From positions 1 to 57,543 of the forward strand of contig JAGWUS010000020.1 in NCBI GenBank assembly GCA_028868305.1: a stretch of 57,543 nt of DNA. Reading direction: 5' to 3'. The translations under genes and the position numbers were made by a program. This document shows, piece by piece, positions 36,320-46,995 of the stretch. This DNA comes from Burkholderiales bacterium. GTDB lineage: Bacteria > Pseudomonadota > Gammaproteobacteria > Burkholderiales > Burkholderiaceae_C. The notes beneath the pieces are model-generated. The model did no database searches, was not told the DNA's origin, and saw only the letters and a program-made list of their open reading frames with translations. Every line of letters begins with the position of its first letter. Within the stretch, counting starts at the first letter, position 1.

Positions 36320-37031
36320 CCAGATAAGCGGCGCGTACTTTGGGATCGTTCAACATGTGTTTGGCATCCCCGTTCATGGTGACAATGCCGGATTCCATCA
36401 CATACCCACGGTCCGCAATGGACAGTGCCCGGCTAGCGTTCTGCTCCACCAGCAGCACCGTCACACCCTGTGCATAGACGTCCTTCACCACTTCAAAGAT
36501 CTTGTCGACCATGATGGGCGACAAACCCATGGAAGGCTCGTCCAGCAACAGCACCTTGGGCCGGCTCATCAGTGCCCTGCCCATGGCCAGCATCTGCTGT
36601 TCACCGCCCGACATGGTGCCGGCCAACTGGTCTTTGCGCTCGCGCAGCCGTGGGAAGATGGTGAACATTTTTTCAATGTCTGCTGCGATTTCCGACTTGT
36701 CATCGCGGATGTAGGCACCCATCTGCAGGTTTTCCATGATGGTCATGCGGGTAAATACGCCGCGGCCTTCCGGCACCATCGCCAAGCCCTGCTTTACCAG
36801 ATCCCACGGGCCCTGACCGCGAATGCTTTTGCCCAGGTACTCAATATCGCCGCTGTTGAGCGCCAGCGTGCCGGTGATCGCTTTCATGGTGGTGGTCTTG
36901 CCGGCACCGTTCGAACCGATCAAGCACACCAGTTCGCCCTCGTGCACTTCAAAATCCACGCCCTTGACGGCCTGGATGCCCCCATAGGACACCTTCAACC
37001 CAGTCACTTTGAGCAGAGTCTTCTTTGTCAT
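36312..37031 (-). CDS. livF: Branched-chain amino acid ABC transporter ATPase LivF
   Basis: A 239-residue ATPase of the HAAT family. Walker A GSNGAGKTTTMKAITG, signature MSGGEQQMLAMGRALM, Walker B VLLLDEPSMGLSP. The ATG at 37031 is preferred over an ATG 6 bases upstream because AAGGA is then 6 bases away. It is 19 bases downstream of livG. It energises uptake with LivG, LivM and LivH at the inner membrane. Confidence 0.94.
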   Translation of the reverse strand: MTKKTLLKVTGLKVSYGGIQAVKGVDFEVHEGELVCLIGSNGAGKTTTMKAITGTLALNSGDIEYLGKSIRGQGPWDLVKQGLAMVPEGRGVFTRMTIMENLQMGAYIRDDKSEIAADIEKMFTIFPRLRERKDQLAGTMSGGEQQMLAMGRALMSRPKVLLLDEPSMGLSPIMVDKIFEVVKDVYAQGVTVLLVEQNASRALSIADRGYVMESGIVTMNGDAKHMLNDPKVRAAYLGE

Positions 37032-37050
37032 CGTCATTCCTTTGAGGCGC

Positions 37051-37821
37051 TTAGTGCCCGCTCGTGCCCAGATAGGCCTCAATCACTTTTTCGTTCTTCT
37101 GCACATCGGCAGGGGTGCCCTCGGCAATCTGCTTGCCATAGTCCAGCACCGTCACGCGATCGCACAGGCCCATCACCAGTTTCACATCGTGCTCGATGAG
37201 CAGAATGGTTCGGTTGTCTTTGCGGATCTGGTCAATCAGTTCACGCAGCATCACCTTTTCAGTGGCGTTCATGCCGGCGGCAGGCTCATCCAATGCGATC
37301 AGTTGCGGATCTGTCGCCAGGGCACGCGCGATTTCCAGACGGCGCTGGTCGCCGTAACTCAGCGTACGCGCCTTGTAATCGGCAAATTTGCCAATGCCGA
37401 CATAGTCAAGCAGTTCCTGTGAACGCTTGGCAATGGCCGCTTCTTCGGTCTTGAAGCCCGAGGTGCGGAAAATCGCCCCCATCAGTCCCGAGTGCGTACG
37501 GATGTGGCGGCCAACCATCACGTTTTCCAGCGCAGTCATTTCCGAGAACAGGCGGATGTTCTGGAAAGTGCGCGCGATGCCGGCCTTGGCCACGGTGTGC
37601 ACCGCAGTAGGTTGGTAGGATTTGCCGGCGAGTTCGAAAGAGCCACTGTCTGGCGTGTACATGCCGGTCAGTACATTGAAAAAGGTGGTCTTGCCAGCGC
37701 CATTGGGGCCAATCAGGCCATACACCTGACCGCGCTTGATCTGGATGCCAACATCGCTGAGGGCCTGGAGGCCGCCAAAGCGCTTGGATACGCCGGATAC
37801 GTTGAGTACTGTGTCTGTCAT
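37051..37821 (-). CDS. livG: Branched-chain amino acid ABC transporter ATPase LivG
   Basis: A 256-residue ATPase: Walker A GPNGAGKTTFFNVLTG, the LivG-typical ARTFQNIRLFSEMTALENVM, signature LSYGDQRRLEIARAL, Walker B LIALDEPAAGMN and the H-switch in LLIEHDV. The ATG at 37821 fits; a longer upstream frame would overlap livM. Spaced 11 bases from livM and 19 from livF. Confidence 0.94.
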   Translation of the reverse strand: MTDTVLNVSGVSKRFGGLQALSDVGIQIKRGQVYGLIGPNGAGKTTFFNVLTGMYTPDSGSFELAGKSYQPTAVHTVAKAGIARTFQNIRLFSEMTALENVMVGRHIRTHSGLMGAIFRTSGFKTEEAAIAKRSQELLDYVGIGKFADYKARTLSYGDQRRLEIARALATDPQLIALDEPAAGMNATEKVMLRELIDQIRKDNRTILLIEHDVKLVMGLCDRVTVLDYGKQIAEGTPADVQKNEKVIEAYLGTSGH

Positions 37822-37832
37822 GTTGATTGCCT

Positions 37833-38918
37833 TCAGGGTTTGGTCGCCTGCAGGGACTTGCCGTGTTCGGGAGATGGCCACAAGCCGCGCGGGCGCATGA
37901 GCATGATGGTGATCATGGCCAGCGCCGTCAGCAACTGGCGCAGAATGGAGGCATCTAGACGTCCGCCAGTCATGTCTTGCAACGGACCAGCTACATAACG
38001 TAGCACTTCAGGCAAGGCTGACAGCAATACCGCCCCGAGGATCACACCGGGAAGGTGCCCAACCCCCCCCAGCACCACCATAGCGACAATCATGACTGAT
38101 TCCATCAGGCTGAAAGATTCGGGAGATATGAAACCCTGGAACGATGCAAACATGGCCCCCGACACGCCGCCAAAAGTAGCGCCCATGCCGAACGCCAGCA
38201 GTTTGAGGTTGCGGGTGTTGATACCCATGGCTTTGGCAGCAATTTCGTCCTCGCGAATCGCCATCCAGGCCCGACCGACGCGAGACAATTCCAGACGGTG
38301 TGAAATGATCAAGCTGATCACGACGAGCCCCAAGAACAGGTAGTAGTACAGCGACACCGAGGCCAACTCAAAACCACCCACGCTGACTTTTTTGCCCAGA
38401 TCCAGTCCAAAAAAGTGGAGGGAGTCAATCTGGTTAATCCCCTTGGGGCCATTGGTAATGTTGATGGGTTGGTCCAGGTTATTCATGAACACCCGGATAA
38501 TTTCGCCAAAACCCAAGGTCACGATGGCCAGGTAGTCACCACGCAAGCGCAAAGTGGGTGCGCCCAGCAGGACACCAAAAATTCCCGCCAACCCGGCGGC
38601 CAGCGGAACAACCACAATCAGCGGGGTATGCATTCCATTGGGAAACATGGCCGCCAGTGCCGGGAATGTCTCCGTCAGATGGGGTGACGACATCAGGCCA
38701 TACATGTAGGCGCCAATTGCAAAAAACGCGACGTAGCCCAGGTCCAGCAAACCGGCATAACCCACCACAATGTTCAGGCCCAACGACAGCAAGACAAACA
38801 GCAGCGCCATGTCGGCAATACGCACCCAGGCGTTTCCAAACCCCTGCAGCACCAGCGGCAGAATCAGCAGGCCCGCCGCAGCCAGCAGCATGACCATTAA
38901 TTTTTGTTGATGTTTCAT
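37833..38918 (-). CDS. livM: Branched-chain amino acid ABC permease LivM
   Basis: A 361-residue permease. Family signature SLGLNIVVGYAGLLDLGYVAFFAIGAY near the N-terminus, APTLRLRGDYLAIVTLGFGEIIR in the middle (contact with the ATPase), GRAWMAIREDEIAAKAMGIN, and a polar tail. Around ten membrane segments. It pairs with LivH. The gap to livH is 13 bases. Confidence 0.93.
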   Translation of the reverse strand: MKHQQKLMVMLLAAAGLLILPLVLQGFGNAWVRIADMALLFVLLSLGLNIVVGYAGLLDLGYVAFFAIGAYMYGLMSSPHLTETFPALAAMFPNGMHTPLIVVVPLAAGLAGIFGVLLGAPTLRLRGDYLAIVTLGFGEIIRVFMNNLDQPINITNGPKGINQIDSLHFFGLDLGKKVSVGGFELASVSLYYYLFLGLVVISLIISHRLELSRVGRAWMAIREDEIAAKAMGINTRNLKLLAFGMGATFGGVSGAMFASFQGFISPESFSLMESVMIVAMVVLGGVGHLPGVILGAVLLSALPEVLRYVAGPLQDMTGGRLDASILRQLLTALAMITIMLMRPRGLWPSPEHGKSLQATKP

Positions 38919-38931
38919 CTAGAGTTACTCC

Positions 38932-39861
38932 TCAGGCGCGATCCGCCACACGCTCACCCAGCAGGCCGGACGGACGCAGGGTCAGCACGATGATCAATAC
39001 GATGAATGCGAATATGTCCGAGTACTGGCTACCCAATACTCCACCGGTGAGTTCACCGATGTAGCCCGCACCAATGGATTCGATCAGGCCCAGCAGGATC
39101 GCCCCAACCACGGCACCGGCCAGATTGCCAATGCCGCCGAATACCGCAGCCGTAAACGCTTTAAGTCCTGGCAGGAAGCCCATGGCGTGTTGCGCAGTGC
39201 CGTAGTTTGACGCGTACATCACACCGGCAATCGCCGCCAGTACGGCGCCAATAATGAAGGTCGCTGAAATCACCATATCCGGCTTTACACCCATCAGCCC
39301 TGCGACCCGCGGATTTTCAGCCGTGGCACGCATGGCACGTCCCAGCTTGGTGTAGTTCACCAGCCACATCAGCACCGCCAGCGAGAACGCCGTCACCACC
39401 AGAATCATGACTTGCGTGGGCGTGATCACGGCACCCGCAAACTCAAACGGTGTATTGGGCAGCAGCGTGGGATAGGACTTGTAGTTGGGTTTCCAGATGA
39501 TCATGGCCAGTGTCTGCAGCAGGATGGACATGCCCATGGCGGTCAGCATAGGTGCCAGCTTGGGACTGTTGCGCAGGGGCCTGTAAGCCACTTTCTCGAT
39601 GACGAAGTTCAGCGCTGCGGCCACCACACAGGCAATGACAAGCGCGAGGAAGAGCATCACGAATCCGGGTGTGCCCGGCATGGAATCCTGCATCAGGCCG
39701 ATGATGGTCCAACTGGTGAGTGCCCCGACCATCATGACTTCGCCATGGGCGAAATTGATCAGGTTGATGATGCCGTACACCATCGTGTAGCCCAGCGCGA
39801 TCAGCGCGTACATGCTACCCAACACCAGACCGTTAATGATCTGCTGTATCAAGATATCCAT
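38932..39861 (-). CDS. livH: Branched-chain amino acid ABC permease LivH
   Basis: A 309-residue permease: LGSMYALIALGYTMVYGIINLINFAHGEVMM at the start, GRAMRATAENPRVAGLMGVKPD in the coupling region, and a short C-terminal tail. First gene of the livHMGF-DMT operon, with GGAG upstream of ATG 39861. No LivJ/LivK binding protein is encoded in the window. In this family it is often elsewhere. Confidence 0.93.
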   Translation of the reverse strand: MDILIQQIINGLVLGSMYALIALGYTMVYGIINLINFAHGEVMMVGALTSWTIIGLMQDSMPGTPGFVMLFLALVIACVVAAALNFVIEKVAYRPLRNSPKLAPMLTAMGMSILLQTLAMIIWKPNYKSYPTLLPNTPFEFAGAVITPTQVMILVVTAFSLAVLMWLVNYTKLGRAMRATAENPRVAGLMGVKPDMVISATFIIGAVLAAIAGVMYASNYGTAQHAMGFLPGLKAFTAAVFGGIGNLAGAVVGAILLGLIESIGAGYIGELTGGVLGSQYSDIFAFIVLIIVLTLRPSGLLGERVADRA

Positions 39862-40083
39862 AAAAACTCCGTTGTTCTTGTGTGTGAACAGTCATGGTCG
39901 AAAACGCTGTTGGCGCAACGCCATGGAATGCAAAAAACTTGCCATGTCGGATTTACGAACCCTTCGTGGCAAAGCGGTGCCGCGATTCTAGCGACGCGAC
40001 ACGCTCGGGTCTTGGGAGGCTGGGGTGGGTTTACCCTCAAATTGCATACAGAATTTGCGCTAGCTTCGGCATTTCATGCTTTA
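39862..40083. other. Non-coding gap between livH and rarA
   Basis: It holds the livH leader with GGAG 7 bases before ATG and a small TGGCG-CAA-CGCCA hairpin at 39911-39923. I see no clear promoter hexamers or terminator. No gene is supported here. Confidence 0.5.
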
Positions 40084-41379
40084 TTAGTTTTCTTTATTGT
40101 TTCTCGATTCCAGATCGCGCAACCTCTGCGCAATCCGGATCTCCAGTCCACGTTCCACTGGCTGGTAGAACCCCGGCGAGGCCATACCATCCGGCAGGTA
40201 ATTCTCACCAGCAGCGAAACCACCTTCTTCATCGTGGGCGTATCGGTAGCCCTTGCCGTAATCCAGTTCTTTCATCAATTGGGTCGGCGCATTGCGCAGG
40301 TGCATGGGCACCGGGCGGGTGCCATCCTTCTTCACAAACGCTTTGACTTCGTTGAACGCCTTGTAAACCGCATTCGATTTGGGTGCCACCGCCAGATACA
40401 CCACACATTCGGCCAGTGCCAGTTCCCCTTCTGGGGACCCCAGCCGTTCGTACACTTCAGCGGCGTCCAGCGCCAGGCGCAGGGCGCGCGGGTCGGCCAG
40501 ACCAATGTCTTCGGTCGCCATGCGGACCAGACGGCGCGCCAGGTAGCGCGGGTCTGCACCGCCATCCAGCATGCGCACAAACCAGTACAGGGACGCGTCG
40601 GGATCTGAGCCGCGCACGCTTTTGTGCAAGGCCGAGATGGTGTCGTAGAACTGCTCCCCACCCTTGTCGTAGCGCCGCATGCGTTCGCCCAGCACCTTGA
40701 GCAGCCAGACATCGGTAATCTCAACGACTTTTTCCTGCTGCGCAGCCACGGACAGTGTTTCCAGCGTGTTGAGCAGGCGCCGTGCATCGCCATCCGCGTA
40801 CGCAATCAGCCGGTCAACCGCTACAGATTCAATAGCTGGCAGTGCACACTGGGAAAGGGCCCGGGCCACAATCTGCTTCAAATCCTCAGTGCCCAGCGGT
40901 TGCAGCACATACACCGCCGCACGCGACAGCAGCGCCGAGTTCACCTCGAACGAAGGGTTCTCGGTGGTGGCGCCAATAAAGGTAAACAGACCGCTTTCCA
41001 CATGCGGCAGAAACGCATCCTGCTGGCTTTTGTTGAAGCGGTGCACCTCATCGACAAACACAATGGTGCGGCGCTGCTCCAGCCCGTCGCGTGCGACCCG
41101 GGCCAGCTCCACAGCCTCACGAATATCCTTGATGCCCCCCAGCACTGCGCTGATGGTGATGAACTGCGCGTCGAACGCATCGGCCATCAAGCGCGCGATG
41201 GTAGTCTTGCCCGTCCCCGGAGGACCCCACAGAATGCAGCTGTGCGGCTGGCCAGACTCAAATGCCAGACGCAGCGCCATCCCCTCGCCGAGCAAATGCT
41301 GCTGGCCAATTACCTGGCCCAGCGTTTTGGGGCGTAGCAGTTCGGCCAGTGGCTGGTGCGGCGTATGTGCGGTGACCAC
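40084..41379 (-). CDS. rarA: Replication-associated recombination protein A (RarA/MgsA)
   Basis: A 431-residue AAA+ ATPase at stalled forks, related to clamp loaders. Walker A CILWGPPGTGKTTIARL, Walker B TIVFVDEVHRFNKSQQDAF, sensor GATTENPSFEVNSALLSRA, and the C-terminal tetramer part KGYRYAHDEEGGFAAGENYLP. The stretch SQCALPAIESVAVD, replacing the variable linker before GDARRLLNTLE, is encoded by repeat copy E (40820-40866). Gene order ftsK-lolA-rarA on one strand is conserved in betaproteobacteria. lolA stops 9 bases upstream. Confidence 0.95.
   Translation of the reverse strand: MVTAHTPHQPLAELLRPKTLGQVIGQQHLLGEGMALRLAFESGQPHSCILWGPPGTGKTTIARLMADAFDAQFITISAVLGGIKDIREAVELARVARDGLEQRRTIVFVDEVHRFNKSQQDAFLPHVESGLFTFIGATTENPSFEVNSALLSRAAVYVLQPLGTEDLKQIVARALSQCALPAIESVAVDRLIAYADGDARRLLNTLETLSVAAQQEKVVEITDVWLLKVLGERMRRYDKGGEQFYDTISALHKSVRGSDPDASLYWFVRMLDGGADPRYLARRLVRMATEDIGLADPRALRLALDAAEVYERLGSPEGELALAECVVYLAVAPKSNAVYKAFNEVKAFVKKDGTRPVPMHLRNAPTQLMKELDYGKGYRYAHDEEGGFAAGENYLPDGMASPGFYQPVERGLEIRIAQRLRDLESRNNKEN
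40820..40866 (+). repeat. 47-bp GCTAT-family repeat, copy E (inside rarA)
   Basis: An imperfect stem GCTAC-AGATTCA-ATAGC followed by TGGCAGTGCACACTGGG and a GGGCCCGGGCC ending. The most diverged copy. It lies in frame within rarA, read antisense as ARALSQCALPAIESVA. Confidence 0.5.
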
Positions 41380-41388
41380 AACGCTCTG

Positions 41389-42030
41389 CTACTGGCGCAC
41401 CACGTCCGCGCCTGCGGGAGGTTTGAACTGAAAGCTGTTGGCATCCAGCTTGGCGTTGGCCTGAAATGCCTTGAAGGTCATCACGGAGCGCTGGCCAAAA
41501 CTGTCCAGTATTTCCAGCACAGCGAGTTGATCCTGCCGAAACCCCAGCCGCACACTCTGCAACTGGCTGTCCCTGGCTTTGGGCGTGGCCTGCACCCATT
41601 GCAGGTCGTCCTTTTCTGGCAGATCAGCCAGCAAAAACTCTGCCTCCAGGGCCCGAAGATCAGCCGCGGAGGCGATCAACGCTGCCGGTGTTGTACCCAG
41701 CGCAGCAGCCTGCTTGCGCGCTGTCACCTGATTCAAATCGACGTCATACAGCCATAGCGTCTGCCCATCCGCCACGATGGTCTGCTCAAACGGTTTGCGG
41801 TAGATGAACTTGAAGCGATTGGGCCGGGAAAACTCAAAGGTGCCGCTGGACGTTTTTGAGCGCGCGGCCTGTCCGTCCCGTGCTGGCGAAGTTACCACCT
41901 GACTGAAGTCTGCACGCCCGGACTTCACGGTTCTGACGAAGGATTCCAAGCCTTCCATGCCTCCAGCCCTTGCCAGCATATCACATCCAGCTATCAAATA
42001 AATAGCAATCAGAGGTTTGATCCGCATCAT
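41389..42030 (-). CDS. lolA: Outer-membrane lipoprotein carrier LolA; signal peptide encoded by a repeat
   Basis: Periplasmic chaperone that ferries lipoproteins from LolCDE to LolB. 213 residues. The mature part has [36 protein letters not shown] and [17 protein letters not shown], typical of beta-proteobacterial LolA. The signal region [24 protein letters not shown] is unusual. Residues about 8-24 are encoded by repeat copy F (41959-42006), read in its forward direction. It ends in an ARA site for signal peptidase I, but also contains LIAGC-D, which fits a lipobox with Asp at +2. ATG overlaps the ftsK TGA (42027-42030). If lipidated, LolA would be tethered to the inner membrane, which is atypical. 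Confidence 0.9.
   Translation of the reverse strand: MMRIKPLIAIYLIAGCDMLARAGGMEGLESFVRTVKSGRADFSQVVTSPARDGQAARSKTSSGTFEFSRPNRFKFIYRKPFEQTIVADGQTLWLYDVDLNQVTARKQAAALGTTPAALIASAADLRALEAEFLLADLPEKDDLQWVQATPKARDSQLQSVRLGFRQDQLAVLEILDSFGQRSVMTFKAFQANAKLDANSFQFKPPAGADVVRQ
41959..42006 (-). repeat. 48-bp GCTAT palindromic repeat, copy F (LolA signal peptide)
   Basis: In gene direction: stem GCTAT-TTATTTG-ATAGC, then TGGATGTGATATGC and the ending GGGCTGGAGGC. It encodes [17 protein letters not shown] of LolA without breaking the frame. Confidence 0.75.
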
Positions 42031-44369
42031 TCGCTCCGCGCTGGCACCAGAATATCGCGCTGACCACTGCCACTCATGGCGCTGACGAGCCCGGCTTTCT
42101 CCATGTCTTCCACCAGACGCGCAGCCCGGTTGTAGCCAATCTTGAGATGACGCTGCACCAGCGAAATGCTGGCTTTGCGGTTTTTCAGCACCACCTCCAC
42201 GGCCTGGTCGTACATGGGGTCTTTCTCGCCGCCGTTGCTTCCATCCAGCGCAGCATCACCCTCTCCGTCAACGGTACCACCTTCGAGCACGCCTTCAATG
42301 TAATTGGGCTCGCCCTGGCTCTTGAGGTAGCTCACCACGCGGTGTACTTCCTCGTCACTCACGAAGGCCCCATGCACGCGGATGGGCAGTCCGGTACCGC
42401 TGGGCATGTAGAGCATGTCGCCCATGCCCAGCAGGGCTTCGGCACCCATCTGGTCCAGAATGGTGCGGCTGTCGATCTTGCTGCTGACCTGAAAGGCAAT
42501 GCGGGTGGGAATATTGGCCTTGATCAGGCCGGTGATCACGTCCACGCTGGGGCGCTGGGTCGCCAGGATCAGGTGAATGCCGGCGGCACGGGCCTTTTGC
42601 GCCAGTCGCGCAATCAGTTCTTCAATCTTTTTGCCCACCACCATCATCAGATCCGCCAGTTCGTCAATCACCACCACGATGTGAGGCAGGCGATCCAGCG
42701 GCTCAGGGGTCTCAGGCGTCAGGCTAAATGGGTTATAGATGAACTCGCCGCGCGCCTTGGCCTCGTCAATCTTGACGTTGTAGCCCGCCAGATTGCGCAC
42801 GCCCATCTTGCTCATCAGCTTGTAGCGCTTCTCCATCTCCGCCACACACCAGTTCAGACCATGGGCGGCCTGACGCATATCGGTCACCACCGGCGCCAGC
42901 AAATGCGGGATGCCCTCGTACACCGACATTTCCAGCATCTTGGGGTCGATCATCAGCAGTCGTACATCGCGCGCTTCCGCCTTGTACAGCAGGCTCAAAA
43001 TCATCGCGTTGATACCCACCGACTTGCCAGAGCCAGTGGTTCCCGCCACCAACACGTGCGGCATCTTGGCCAGATCGGCCACGATGGGGTTGCCAATGAT
43101 GTCTTTGCCCAGCCCCATGGTCAGCAGGGACTTGGCTTCGTTGTAGACCTGCGAACCCAGAATCTCGGACAACTTGATGCTCTGGCGCTTGGCGTTGGGC
43201 AACTCCAGCGCCATGGTGGTCTTGCCAGGAATCGTTTCCACCACACGGATGGACACCAGGCTTAAGGACCGCGCCAAGTCTTTGGCCAGGCCCACAATCT
43301 GCGATCCCTTCACCCCCGTAGCGGGCTCAATCTCGTAGCGGGTAATCACCGGGCCAGGCTGAGCCAGCACCACACGCACTTCCACGCCAAAGTCTTTCAG
43401 CCGCTTCTCGATCATGCGACTGGTCATCTCCAGGGTTTCCGGGTCTACGGTTTCCTGGCGCAACTGCGCACCGTCCAGCAGCGCGACCTGCGGCAGCTTG
43501 CTGTCAGGCATTTCCGAGAACAATGGCTTTTGCCGCTCCTTGGCTACGCGCTCACTCGGTGGCAGCTCCATCACCACTGGCTCGATATGCACTGGCTGGG
43601 GGTGATGCACCTCAATCTCTTCACGCTCCTCGAACACCACCTCTTCGCGCTCACGCATGGCTTGCTGTCCCATTTCGAGGTCCTGCGCCAGTTCACGCTT
43701 CTCGCGCTGCGACTCGACCAGTGCATCAATGCGAGCACCAATACGCTCGGCCCAGCGCATCCACGAAAAATTGAAGGCCAGGGACGCCCCCACCACGCCC
43801 AGCACGATGGCCACCAGACCGGACCCGGCAAATCCAAGCCACTTGACGCTGGCGGAGCCCAGCAAATAGCCCAGTGCCCCTCCACTGTGCCCAGGCAAGG
43901 CAGTCTCGAACCGGTACAGCCGCGACCATTCGAGCGTCGTGCTGGCTACCATCAGGCAGGCCAGACCCAACCAGAAAGCTATGCGCCGAACATTCCGGGC
44001 ATGCGCGTCCGACACCCCCATGGACGCCACCGGTTTGAGCGATTCGCCTCGCAGGCGATCCGCCAGCAGTGCAAGCCACTGACGCAGGCACACAGCCACG
44101 CACCACCAGACCGAGAAGCCCGCCAGAAAGTAGCTGAGATCGGCAATCCAGGCTCCCAGACGTCCCGCACGGTTGGCAACCGCCGCACCATTTCCCGAGG
44201 TGGACCAGGCCATATCGTTGGGCGAATAGCTTATCAGGGCAATCAGCCAGAGGGACAGGATCAAGAAACCGGCCACGAGCGCAATTTCATTGGCAAAGCG
44301 CCGCAGGCCCGCAGGCTCAGGTCTGGTAAGTGTCGAAGAAGCTTGAAGCGTGTGAAGAGAATAAGTCAT
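42027..44369 (-). CDS. ftsK: DNA translocase FtsK
   Basis: Inner-membrane DNA pump of the divisome, 780 residues. Four N-terminal transmembrane helices (about residues 25-185), a short charged linker ([20 protein letters not shown]), the motor with [18 protein letters not shown] (Walker A) and [14 protein letters not shown] (Walker B), and a C-terminal gamma winged helix ([26 protein letters not shown]) that reads KOPS. ATG 44369 is chosen because an upstream in-frame start adds residues with no ribosome site. Its TGA overlaps lolA. Confidence 0.95.
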   Translation of the reverse strand: MTYSLHTLQASSTLTRPEPAGLRRFANEIALVAGFLILSLWLIALISYSPNDMAWSTSGNGAAVANRAGRLGAWIADLSYFLAGFSVWWCVAVCLRQWLALLADRLRGESLKPVASMGVSDAHARNVRRIAFWLGLACLMVASTTLEWSRLYRFETALPGHSGGALGYLLGSASVKWLGFAGSGLVAIVLGVVGASLAFNFSWMRWAERIGARIDALVESQREKRELAQDLEMGQQAMREREEVVFEEREEIEVHHPQPVHIEPVVMELPPSERVAKERQKPLFSEMPDSKLPQVALLDGAQLRQETVDPETLEMTSRMIEKRLKDFGVEVRVVLAQPGPVITRYEIEPATGVKGSQIVGLAKDLARSLSLVSIRVVETIPGKTTMALELPNAKRQSIKLSEILGSQVYNEAKSLLTMGLGKDIIGNPIVADLAKMPHVLVAGTTGSGKSVGINAMILSLLYKAEARDVRLLMIDPKMLEMSVYEGIPHLLAPVVTDMRQAAHGLNWCVAEMEKRYKLMSKMGVRNLAGYNVKIDEAKARGEFIYNPFSLTPETPEPLDRLPHIVVVIDELADLMMVVGKKIEELIARLAQKARAAGIHLILATQRPSVDVITGLIKANIPTRIAFQVSSKIDSRTILDQMGAEALLGMGDMLYMPSGTGLPIRVHGAFVSDEEVHRVVSYLKSQGEPNYIEGVLEGGTVDGEGDAALDGSNGGEKDPMYDQAVEVVLKNRKASISLVQRHLKIGYNRAARLVEDMEKAGLVSAMSGSGQRDILVPARSE

Positions 44370-44408
44370 GGGAAAAATCTGTACGGGCAAGCATACCCGA
44401 GCGCACCC

Positions 44409-46162
<1,754 letters not shown>

Positions 46163-46164
46163 AA

Positions 46165-46183
46165 TGCCCCCACGCTCCGCCGC
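46165..46183 (-). repeat. 19-bp remnant of the GC-rich repeat
   Basis: TGCCCCCACGCTCCGCCGC is the exact reverse complement of 25462-25480, the end of the larger element at 25411-25480. It lies just after trxB. Confidence 0.6.
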
Positions 46184-46219
46184 AAAATTACCCGTTAGCC
46201 TCAACATCTGTCGTTGGGC

Positions 46220-46270
46220 TATAATTCAAGGCTTTGCTGAATTCAGCAGTTCCGCCAATGTCTTTGGCGG
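46220..46270 (+). promoter_or_regulatory. rpmB promoter and structured leader
   Basis: A consensus TATAAT at 46220-46225 implies transcription from about 46232, giving a leader of some 155 bases before rpmB. Right after that come GCTGAATTCAGC (46235-46246, perfect dyad) and the hairpin CCGCCAA-TGTCT-TTGGCGG (46252-46270). The -35 is poor. A regulatory role of the leader is an inference. Confidence 0.5.
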
Positions 46271-46386
46271 GGGGTTACCGCCACCCAATATTTTGGCGAG
46301 GTGAGGTTTTCGCGAGATCGGGCGGGTTTGTCTGACAAACCAATCCTGGTCGCCAGTGAAAACCGTTGATGTATCGGAGTGTCCAC

Positions 46387-46620
46387 ATGGCACGCGTATG
46401 CGAAGTAACGGGCAAGGGCCCCATGGTCGGAAACAATGTTTCCCACGCCAACAACAAAACCAAGCGCCGGTTCCTGCCGAACCTGCAATACCGCCGTTTC
46501 TGGGTCGAGACTGAAAACCGCTGGGTGCGTCTGCGCATTTCCAACGCCGGCTTGCGTCTGATCGACAAAAACGGTATCGACTCTGTGCTCGCCGATCTGC
46601 GCGCACGTGGCCAAGCTTAA
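46387..46620 (+). CDS. rpmB: 50S ribosomal protein L28
   Basis: A 77-residue bL28: [40 protein letters not shown] and [15 protein letters not shown], standard length. The neighbouring rpmG (11 bases downstream) forms the usual L28-L33 pair. The long leader upstream may carry control. Confidence 0.97.
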   Translation: MARVCEVTGKGPMVGNNVSHANNKTKRRFLPNLQYRRFWVETENRWVRLRISNAGLRLIDKNGIDSVLADLRARGQA

Positions 46621-46631
46621 GGAGTAGCACC

Positions 46632-46802
46632 ATGGCAACCAAAGGCGGACGCGAAAAAATCAAGCTGGAATCCACAGCTGGCACTGGTCACTTCTACACG
46701 ACCGACAAGAACAAGAAAACCATGCCCGAGAAAATGTTGATCAAGAAATTTGATCCCGTTGCTCGCAAGCATGTGGACTACAAGGAAATGAAGCTGAAGT
46801 AA
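46632..46802 (+). CDS. rpmG: 50S ribosomal protein L33
   Basis: A 56-residue bL33, starting [20 protein letters not shown] and ending YKEMKLK. The Cys residues of zinc-binding L33 are missing, so it is the zinc-independent form. GGAG lies upstream of ATG 46632. Ends before a terminator. Confidence 0.96.
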   Translation: MATKGGREKIKLESTAGTGHFYTTDKNKKTMPEKMLIKKFDPVARKHVDYKEMKLK

Positions 46803-46826
46803 TTCAGGTTCCTCCGGTCTCCAAGA

Positions 46827-46850
46827 AGCCCGCTCACTGCGGGCTTTTTT
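46827..46850 (+). terminator. Rho-independent terminator of rpmB-rpmG
   Basis: Stem AGCCCGC/GCGGGCT (46827-46833 and 46839-46845), loop TCACT, then a run of T. Confidence 0.9.
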
Positions 46851-46945
46851 CATCCTGCATTTTTGACCTGCCTCCTATCAGCCGTATTCATCTAAATTCC
46901 GGGAAGCCCTCAGCCCTATTTCCAATTTCCCATTTCCCAGATGGC

Positions 46946-46959
46946 TTGAATTAGATCAA
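46946..46959. promoter_or_regulatory. FNR-like box upstream of DUF1569 gene
   Basis: TTGAATTAGATCAA matches TTGAT-N4-ATCAA at 9 of 10 fixed positions. Its centre is about 43 bases before the GTG at 46996, the spacing of a class II site if transcription starts at the start codon. The local Crp/Fnr protein has an FNR-type recognition helix. Confidence 0.4.
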
Positions 46960-46995
46960 ACGGCTACAAGATTGAGTTGATCCAGCGGGCGGACA

